Shown here: positions 58,524-64,000 of the stretch, one piece after another
How the letters are laid out: each line of letters opens with the position of its first letter
Numbering within the stretch: position 1 is the first letter of the stretch
Origin: Gammaproteobacteria bacterium 28-57-27
GTDB lineage: Bacteria > Pseudomonadota > Gammaproteobacteria > Halothiobacillales > Halothiobacillaceae
Assembly (NCBI GenBank): GCA_002281735.1
Contig: NCGK01000002.1
Coordinates: 172,665 to 236,664, forward strand
Direction: 5' to 3'
Length of the DNA stretch: 64,000 nucleotides
The notes under the pieces: model-generated
Seen by the model: the letters and a program-made list of their open reading frames with translations, nothing else
Databases searched by the model: none
What the model was told of the DNA's origin: nothing
Made by a program: the position numbers and the translations under genes

Positions 58524-59021
58524 GTGGTGAATCAGCATGGTTCTGCACGAGGGCGAGGGGATGGGGCACTCATCTTGCTCTTGCCACAAGACTCGCCTGC
58601 ACTGCGCCTGAGTTTGGTGCTGGCGCACGCGCTGTTGCTGGCTGCCCTTTGGCTTGCGGCGCTGCCTTGGGCGGTGCAGGCTGCTTTAAGTTTCGTTCTG
58701 TGTGTTTCCTGTGCGCTGGCCTGGAAGCGTAAGCCTGCCGTACGCGCGGTGCAATGGGGCGTGGATGGGCGCTGGCAGCTGCAACGACTTAACGGTGGGT
58801 GGCAGGATGCACATTTCAATCTCTCAGCCAGTCGCGCCTGGCCTTGGTGGGTTCACCTCGCCTTTCGTCTTGACGATGGGCGACGTATCGGGGTGACGTT
58901 GTTCCCCGCAGCAGTCGATGTCGAGGCCTTGCGCCGCCTGCGTGCTCGACTCAGAGTGGAGGCGGCGGCGTTGTCCACAGCTGATCGGCGCGCTGCACAT
59001 AATCCTGATGCAGGTGGATGA
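58524..59021 (+). CDS. YgfX/CptA-family small membrane protein
   Basis: A 165-residue protein with two close membrane helices (about 26-45 and 48-66), then a soluble beta-rich domain with WGVDGRWQLQRLNGGW and RRIGVTLFPAAVDVEALRRLRARLR, the pattern of YgfX. In E. coli YgfX pairs with SdhE; no sdhE is in the window. It starts at one of two adjacent GTG codons (58524 or 58527) behind GGGAGGGG. The last 71 bases overlap the convergent coaE. Confidence 0.7.
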   Translation: MVNQHGSARGRGDGALILLLPQDSPALRLSLVLAHALLLAALWLAALPWAVQAALSFVLCVSCALAWKRKPAVRAVQWGVDGRWQLQRLNGGWQDAHFNLSASRAWPWWVHLAFRLDDGRRIGVTLFPAAVDVEALRRLRARLRVEAAALSTADRRAAHNPDAGG

Positions 59022-59586
59022 CTGCGGCACGCAGGTTTTCGTTGGAACCACTGTTGTCGATAATATCGTCGGCATGAGCGAGACGTTGGGCTCGTGTGGC
59101 TTGGGCGCGCAGAATGGCCTGTGCCTGCGCCAGATCCATGCCATCGCGTTGCATCAGGCGCTCAAGCTGGGTGTCTACATCCAGATCCACAACCAGTACC
59201 CGGTCAATCAGTGGCGCGTATTCCCCACTCTCCAGCAAAAGCGGGACGACCAGCAGTGCATAGGGCGCGGGCATACCATCCAGGGCTTCAAGCCGTGCAC
59301 GCGCCTCGGCGCGAATGCGTGGGTGCAGTATGGCATTCAGCGTATTTCGCTCCTGATCGGAGGAAAATATGCGCTGGCGCAGCCAGGGGCGATTGAGCTG
59401 CCCGTCGTCATGCAGCGCCTGGCGACCAAAATGAGTGATGATTTCAGCTAGCGCAGGCTGTCCCGGTTGAACCAGCTCGCGGGCGATCAGATCGGTGTCA
59501 ACGATCGGCACACCGAGCGCAGCGAAGTGTTTGCAGACCGTGGACTTGCCGCTGGCAATGCCGCCGGTGAGGCCGATAGTCAGCAT
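58951..59586 (-). CDS. coaE: Dephospho-CoA kinase
   Basis: A 211-residue kinase catalysing the last step of CoA synthesis. The P-loop is GLTGGIASGKSTV (about 5-17), then VDTDLIAREL, and VVPLLLESG with the NDLDVDTQLERLMQRDG-like lid region. The start is ATG 59586 (MLTIGLTGG); 20 upstream codons reaching into pilD are rejected. It follows pilD by 13 bases, the common pilBCD-coaE arrangement. Confidence 0.95.
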   Translation of the reverse strand: MLTIGLTGGIASGKSTVCKHFAALGVPIVDTDLIARELVQPGQPALAEIITHFGRQALHDDGQLNRPWLRQRIFSSDQERNTLNAILHPRIRAEARARLEALDGMPAPYALLVVPLLLESGEYAPLIDRVLVVDLDVDTQLERLMQRDGMDLAQAQAILRAQATRAQRLAHADDIIDNSGSNENLRAAVIHLHQDYVQRADQLWTTPPPPL

Positions 59587-59599
59587 GGACGTGGCACGT

Positions 59600-60499
59600 T
59601 TAAGGGAGAGTGCCGCCAAGATAGGCCGCACTGATCTGGTTGCCAAAAAAGAACCAGATCACGCCCGCAGCCGCCAGGTAGGGGCCGAAGGGAATCGCCA
59701 TGCTGGCATCTTTTTTACGCAGTACCATCAGGCTGATGCCGACAATAGCGCCGACCAGGCTGGACATAAGAATGATGCCGGGCAGAGCCTGCCAGCCCAT
59801 CCACGCGCCGAGCGCAGCCAGCAATTTAAAGTCGCCAAAGCCCATGCCTTCCTTGCCGGTGAGCAGGCGGAAGGCTTGATAGATCGACCAGAGCACCATG
59901 TAGCCCGCCGCCGCGCCGATGACGGCGTCGGACAGACTGGTGAACATGCCGCTCACGTTTACCAGCAGCCCCAGCCAAAGCAAGGGCAGGGTAATCTGGT
60001 CTGGCAGGAGCATGGTGTTGAGATCGATCACGGTGAGCGCGAGCAAGGCCCAGACGAGTACCAGTGCGAACAGTAGTGGCCAACCCCAAGTCACCGAACT
60101 TGCCGCCAGCAAAGCCAACCCCGCGGCGGCGGCTTCGACCAGCGGGTATTGCGGCGAGATGCGGGTTTTGCAGGACGAGCAGCGTCCGCGCAGCAGTGCA
60201 TAGCTCAGCAGGGGCAGGTTTTCCCACCAGCGCAACTCATGCCCGCAGCTTGGGCAATGCGAGGCGGGATAGGCGATATTGAAACCTGTGGCGGCCTTGC
60301 TTGCGTCTTCGGTGTCGTCATCGGCCTGCTGACCAAGCAGCTCGCGGCACTCACGATGCCAGAGCGCTTCCATCATCTTCGGAAGACGTAATATCACGAC
60401 ATTAAGGAAGCTGCCGATCAACAGTCCAAATAGCGTGATGCTGGCATAAAACCATGCTGGATAGGCGGCGAGGATGCTTAGGAATGAGGTGTCTTCCAT
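59600..60499 (-). CDS. pilD: Prepilin peptidase/N-methyltransferase (PilD)
   Basis: A 299-residue bifunctional membrane enzyme that cleaves and methylates type IV prepilins. The N-terminal methylase domain has the Zn-binding pair CPSCGHELRWWENLPLLSY and CSSCKT (about 85-125). The catalytic aspartates are in LTVIDLNTMLLPD (about 160) and GMGFGDFKLLAALGAW (about 222). It has about eight membrane helices. The pilC gene ends 6 bases upstream. Confidence 0.95.
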   Translation of the reverse strand: MEDTSFLSILAAYPAWFYASITLFGLLIGSFLNVVILRLPKMMEALWHRECRELLGQQADDDTEDASKAATGFNIAYPASHCPSCGHELRWWENLPLLSYALLRGRCSSCKTRISPQYPLVEAAAAGLALLAASSVTWGWPLLFALVLVWALLALTVIDLNTMLLPDQITLPLLWLGLLVNVSGMFTSLSDAVIGAAAGYMVLWSIYQAFRLLTGKEGMGFGDFKLLAALGAWMGWQALPGIILMSSLVGAIVGISLMVLRKKDASMAIPFGPYLAAAGVIWFFFGNQISAAYLGGTLP

Positions 60500-60505
60500 G
60501 CGGAG

Positions 60506-61747
60506 TTAAACCACTGCACCGAGCTTGAAAATTGGCAGGTACATGGCGATCACGAGGCCACCGACCACCACGCCAAGGAAGGCCATAATCATCGGCTCCA
60601 TCAGGCTGGCAAGTGCATCAACCATGTTGTCGACTTCTTCCTCATAAATATCAGCCACCTTGGACAGCATCTTGTCGATTTCGCCGGTTTCTTCACCGAT
60701 GCCGATCATTTGGATCACCATCATCGGAAACAGGCCGGACTGTTGCATGGAGATACGCATGGCCTGACCCTGCTCGGTCATGTCGCGCATGTCTAATACA
60801 GCCTGTTCATACACGTAGTTACCCGTGGCACCCGCAACGGAACCCATGGCTTCGACCAGCGGTACGCCAGCAGCGAACATGGTGGACAAGGTGCGCGCAA
60901 AGCGGGCTACTGCTGCTTTGTGCGTCAGTGGGCCAACCAGTGGAATATGCAGAATGAGTTTGTCCAAGGCAATTTGGAACGCTTTGGAGCGTTTTTTGAA
61001 ATAGGAAAAGGTGAATATCGCAGCCCCAATACCACCGAAAATCGCCCACCAATACGCTTGGAATGCCTCGGATAGATGGAGCACCCAGAGAGTAAATGCG
61101 GGTAGTTCAGCACCGAAGCTACCGAAAACCTCGGCAAAAACGGGCACCACAAAGATCAGAAGAATGGCGGTGACGATGAACGCAACGACCAAAACAGCAA
61201 TCGGGTAAGTCAGTGCTTTCTTGATTTTCTTCTTTAAGCTTTCAGATTTTTCTTTGTAGATAGCAATACGCTCAAGGATGGCTTCCAGCGCACCGGCGTT
61301 TTCACCGGCGATGACCAGGCTGACAAACAGGTTATCGAAGTGCAGGGGGTGGTTTTTGAGTGCATGACCTAGCGAGATACCGCCTGAGACATCATCTTTA
61401 ATTGCGGTGACCAGCTTGGTCATGGATGGCTTCTCCGAGCTTTGCGCAATGATTTCCAAACCCTGCAACAAAGGCATACCGGCCTGCATCATGACCGCGA
61501 GCTGACGTGCGAAGCCGGCAATATCCCCTGGCTCGACCGGCTTGCCGCCGCCAAACAGAGCTTTGGGTTTTTTCTTGATCTTGAGCACCATCACGCCTTG
61601 CTGGCGCAGGGCGGCGCGGGCTTGAATTTCGCTTACCGCGAGCACTTCGCCACGAATGATCTCGCCCTTTTTGCCCTTGCCTTCCCAAGACCAGGTGACT
61701 TTGTTATCACCGATGCGTTCTTTGTCCAGTTTTTTCGCCTGCGCCAT
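60506..61747 (-). CDS. pilC: Type IV pilus inner-membrane platform protein (PilC)
   Basis: A 413-residue GspF/PilC protein with two homologous T2SF domains (about 80-200 and 280-405): FARQLAVMMQAGMPLLQGLEIIA and FARTLSTMFAAGVPLVEAMGSVAG, each followed by membrane helices, and a GEETGEIDKML element. It anchors the pilus motors. The assembly ATPase gene pilB, normally just upstream, is missing; parB lies there instead, 82 bases away. Confidence 0.95.
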   Translation of the reverse strand: MAQAKKLDKERIGDNKVTWSWEGKGKKGEIIRGEVLAVSEIQARAALRQQGVMVLKIKKKPKALFGGGKPVEPGDIAGFARQLAVMMQAGMPLLQGLEIIAQSSEKPSMTKLVTAIKDDVSGGISLGHALKNHPLHFDNLFVSLVIAGENAGALEAILERIAIYKEKSESLKKKIKKALTYPIAVLVVAFIVTAILLIFVVPVFAEVFGSFGAELPAFTLWVLHLSEAFQAYWWAIFGGIGAAIFTFSYFKKRSKAFQIALDKLILHIPLVGPLTHKAAVARFARTLSTMFAAGVPLVEAMGSVAGATGNYVYEQAVLDMRDMTEQGQAMRISMQQSGLFPMMVIQMIGIGEETGEIDKMLSKVADIYEEEVDNMVDALASLMEPMIMAFLGVVVGGLVIAMYLPIFKLGAVV

Positions 61748-61829
61748 GCGTTGTCCTCATGCCTTGGTCGTGTGCTTGATTGGGGAAGCGAGATCGCCGT
61801 GGAGTGTAGGAGATGCTTGCCTGTTTTGC

Positions 61830-62699
61830 CTAGGTGTTTTGTATTTCTGTATCGAGATGCAGACGTGAGAGTAGCGCATCCAGCTCATCCAGTGAGCCAT
61901 AGCGCAGGATAATCTGCCCTTTGCCGCGTTGTCCGTGGCGGATTTCGGCAGGTGTGCCGAGATGCTCTCCCAAGCGGCGTTCAAGCGCGCTGATATTGGC
62001 ATCGGGGGCGGGCGCGTCCGCAGGCGAGCCGTCCTTGCTGTTGAGTAGGCGGTTGACCAGGGACTCGACTTCACGTACCGACATTGGGCGCGCGGCGATT
62101 TTTTCGGCTAGAGCCTCTTGATGGGCTTTGTCCAGAGGCAGCAGGGCGCGCGCATGTCCCATGTCGAGCTGGCCGCTTTCCACCAGTCCCTGCACGGCGG
62201 GTGCCAGCTCCAACAGGCGCAGCAGGTTGCTCACATGCGCACGCGAATGCCCGAGTATTTCGCCAGCCTGTTGGTGGGTGATACCAAAGTCGTCGATCAG
62301 GCGTTTGATGCCGAGCGCCTTTTCCAGCGCATTCAGGTCTTCGCGTTGCAGGTTTTCCACCAGCGCCAGCGCAGCGGTGGTGCGGTCATCCACATGGCGC
62401 ACCACGGCGGAAATATGCGTCAGTTCAGCCAAGCCGCACGCGCGCCAACGACGCTCACCGGCAATCAGCTCGTAGTCGTCCCCCAGCGGGCGCACCACCA
62501 CCGGTTGCAAGAGTCCCTGGCTGCGGATGGACTGGGCGAGCTGCTCCAGCATGTCAGCATCAAACACCTGACGCGGCTGCCACGGATTGGGGCGGATGCG
62601 GCTGATGGCCAGTTGCAGGATTTCGCCTTCACGTGGGGCTTCGGCGGAGGACAGCAAGGATCCAAGACCGCGTCCTAGGCCGCGTTTGGCCGCGCTCAT
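61830..62699 (-). CDS. parB: Chromosome-partitioning protein ParB
   Basis: A 289-residue ParB/Spo0J CTP-dependent clamp. The N-terminal CTP-binding domain has LAQSIRSQGLLQPVVVRPL and GERRWRACGLAELT; the helix-turn-helix is TTHQQAGEILGHSRAHVSNLLRLLEL-like (about 132-158); the C-terminal dimerisation domain follows. Its ATG overlaps the parA stop (62696-62699). It loads on parS sites to organise and segregate the origin region; no parS was recognised here. Confidence 0.95.
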   Translation of the reverse strand: MSAAKRGLGRGLGSLLSSAEAPREGEILQLAISRIRPNPWQPRQVFDADMLEQLAQSIRSQGLLQPVVVRPLGDDYELIAGERRWRACGLAELTHISAVVRHVDDRTTAALALVENLQREDLNALEKALGIKRLIDDFGITHQQAGEILGHSRAHVSNLLRLLELAPAVQGLVESGQLDMGHARALLPLDKAHQEALAEKIAARPMSVREVESLVNRLLNSKDGSPADAPAPDANISALERRLGEHLGTPAEIRHGQRGKGQIILRYGSLDELDALLSRLHLDTEIQNT

Positions 62700-63472
62700 G
62701 CGGGTGCGCTCATCATGCGCTGCATCATCTCTTGCGCCAGCTCAAGATAGGCTTGTGCTCCGCTGGAGCTGGGGTCATAGGCGATGACGGACAGCCCGTG
62801 ACTGGGAGCTTCGGCCAGGCGCACATTGCGCGGGATGATGGTGTTGAACAAGGTTGCGCCAAAATGCGCTTCAAGCTGTTGCGAGACCTCCTGACTCAGG
62901 CGGTTACGCCCGTCGTACATGGTGCGCAGCACGCCGAAGATGGCGAGCTGCGGGTTTACCGCTTGACGCACCTGCCCGATGGTTTCCATCAGTGCAGACA
63001 GTCCCTCCAGCGCAAAGTATTCGCACTGCATCGGCACGATGACATCTTCCGCCGCCACCAGCGCGTTGACGGTGAGGATGTTGAGTGCCGGTGGGCAGTC
63101 GATCAATACGATGTCATAGCGTCCACTGATCTGTTGCAGCGCAAGGCGTAGCACCATCTCGCGCCCGATCTTGCTTACCAGGCGCACTTCGGCCGTGGTG
63201 AGCTCGCCATTGGCGGGGATGACCGCGTAATCACCGCCCTGGCTAGGATGGATGCAGGTCAGAACGTCCTGCTCGCCGAGCAGGAGTTCGTTGGTGGTGA
63301 AACGAATGCCATGTTTGTCCAGTCCGCAGGCCGTGGTGGAATTGCCTTGCGGGTCGAGGTCGATCAGCAACACGCGCTTGCCGCTCAGCGACAGGCTTGC
63401 CGCGAGATTGACGGCAGTGGTGGTTTTTCCTACACCGCCTTTTTGGTTGGCAATGGCAAAAATGCGGGTCAT
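62696..63472 (-). CDS. parA: Chromosome-partitioning ATPase ParA/Soj
   Basis: A 258-residue ParA/MinD-family ATPase with the deviant Walker A KGGVGKTTTAVNLAASL (about 11-27), the DLDPQGNSTTACG switch I region and IDCPPALNILTVNAL (Walker B and switch II). It drives ParB-parS complexes along the nucleoid. It is coupled to parB downstream and overlaps rsmG upstream by 4 bases (63469-63472), the conserved rsmG-parA-parB order. Confidence 0.96.
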   Translation of the reverse strand: MTRIFAIANQKGGVGKTTTAVNLAASLSLSGKRVLLIDLDPQGNSTTACGLDKHGIRFTTNELLLGEQDVLTCIHPSQGGDYAVIPANGELTTAEVRLVSKIGREMVLRLALQQISGRYDIVLIDCPPALNILTVNALVAAEDVIVPMQCEYFALEGLSALMETIGQVRQAVNPQLAIFGVLRTMYDGRNRLSQEVSQQLEAHFGATLFNTIIPRNVRLAEAPSHGLSVIAYDPSSSGAQAYLELAQEMMQRMMSAPA

Positions 63473-63999
63473 GGCGTGTCCTGGTCAGTCAGCAAAATGA
63501 GGTGGCGTTCGCCGAGCACGACAGGGACGTGCAGCTCAGGCGTGGCGGTGACTTTAACCCATGCTGGCAGTGTGTGCAGCTCATCCTGCGGAATCTGCCC
63601 CTTCATCGCCAGCCACGTCCCGCCGGGGCTGATTAACGGATGGGTCAGGCTGACAAAGTCGGCCAGGCTGGCAAAGGCACGGCTGGTGATTTGCGGGTAC
63701 TGCCCCGTCAGGTTTTCGATGCGGCTGTGGATGGCGCGGGTGTTGGGTAGATGCAGGGTGCGGATGGCGTGCTGCATGAACTGCACTTTTTTGGCCACAG
63801 CATCCACCAGCGTGACCGCCACGGCGGGGCGCACGATAGCAATCACCAATCCCGGCAATCCCGCGCCCGCACCGACATCCAAAATCGGCACATCTTTGAT
63901 ATGCGGCAACAGGCTGAGCGAATCGAGCAGATGTTTGTCCACCATCTCCAAAGGCTTGCGGACAGCGGTCAGGTTGTAAGCCTGATTCCATTTGTCCAT
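63469..63999 (-). CDS. rsmG: 16S rRNA (guanine-527-N7) methyltransferase RsmG, 5' end outside the window
   Basis: SAM-dependent methyltransferase that modifies 16S rRNA. The SAM motif is ILDVGAGAGLPGLVIAI, with HLLDSLSLLPHI before it. The visible part (176 codons) begins DKWNQAYNLTAV, about 30 residues into a normal RsmG, so the gene continues beyond position 64000 and the ATG at 63999 is probably an internal Met. In many Proteobacteria mnmG precedes it and atp genes follow parB. Confidence 0.93.
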   Translation of the reverse strand: MDKWNQAYNLTAVRKPLEMVDKHLLDSLSLLPHIKDVPILDVGAGAGLPGLVIAIVRPAVAVTLVDAVAKKVQFMQHAIRTLHLPNTRAIHSRIENLTGQYPQITSRAFASLADFVSLTHPLISPGGTWLAMKGQIPQDELHTLPAWVKVTATPELHVPVVLGERHLILLTDQDTP

Positions 64000-64000
64000 C

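Noticed and set aside
61748..63999. parS site near parAB
   Set aside because: No sequence close to TGTTTCACGTGAAACA was found here or elsewhere in the window.

Overview
The window looks like chromosomal DNA of a free-living, probably sulfur-oxidising Gamma- or Betaproteobacterium with an assimilatory nitrate lifestyle. Pointers are a proteobacterial F1Fo-ATPase operon, rsmG-parA-parB, pilC-pilD-coaE, a TsdBA thiosulfate dehydrogenase pair, a periplasmic rhodanese, a YeeE/YedE sulfur-compound transporter, and a full nitrate/nitrite assimilation regulon under sigma-54 plus NasR (ANTAR) control. The genus cannot be fixed from sequence reading alone. No tRNA, rRNA, CRISPR array, transposase or parS site was seen.

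Layout. 0-5 kb (minus): HAD-like protein, NodI/NodJ-type ABC exporter, TPR protein, tsdBA. 5.2-12.5 kb (plus): complete atp operon closed by an intrinsic terminator. 12.7-16.7 kb: dgt and a convergent glgP. 17-28.6 kb: a DUF1538 membrane protein with two PII-like regulators, then a polyphosphate/CYTH group (CYTH-Ppx fusion, CYTH protein, PPK2) mixed with a SulP transporter, a DUF3302/HlyD/outer-membrane-factor export set and yfbR. 28.6-31.3 kb (minus): trxB followed by a small membrane protein and a divergent PntB-like protein. 31.4-39.4 kb (minus): cobalamin uptake and salvage (btuD, btuC, btuF, cob(I)alamin adenosyltransferase, btuB with a cobalamin riboswitch), interrupted by a rhodanese and a choloylglycine-hydrolase-family protein. 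40.2-58.4 kb (mostly minus): nitrate assimilation. 58.5-64 kb: ygfX-like gene, coaE, pilD, pilC, parB, parA and rsmG, the last cut by the window edge.

The nitrate regulon works as two sigma-54 transcription units. Unit 1 is nrtA-globin-nrtB-nrtC-nirB-amidotransferase-nirD (ABC uptake of nitrate, an NO/O2-binding globin, nitrite reductase). Unit 2 is nasA-cysG-ybiB-mobA (nitrate reductase, siroheme synthesis, a TrpD2-like protein, molybdenum cofactor nucleotidylation). Each starts with a -24/-12 promoter, two hairpins with ANTAR-type hexaloops (A at position 1, G at position 4) and an intrinsic terminator that overlaps the second hairpin. The antiterminator nasR lies next to unit 1 with its own promoter and a terminator-like hairpin in its leader.

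The second theme is small non-coding repeats. Four families occur: a GTAGGGTGCG palindrome (5 copies), a CCACAGAG inverted-repeat element (4 full copies and 1 fragment), CCCTCTCCC REP-like units (2 clusters), and a structured multi-hairpin element with a GTAA tetraloop (2 copies with a compensatory base change). Three placements stand out: an in-frame palindrome inside nirB, an in-frame REP cluster inside nasA, and a multi-hairpin element whose stem contains the start codon of the CYTH-Ppx gene.
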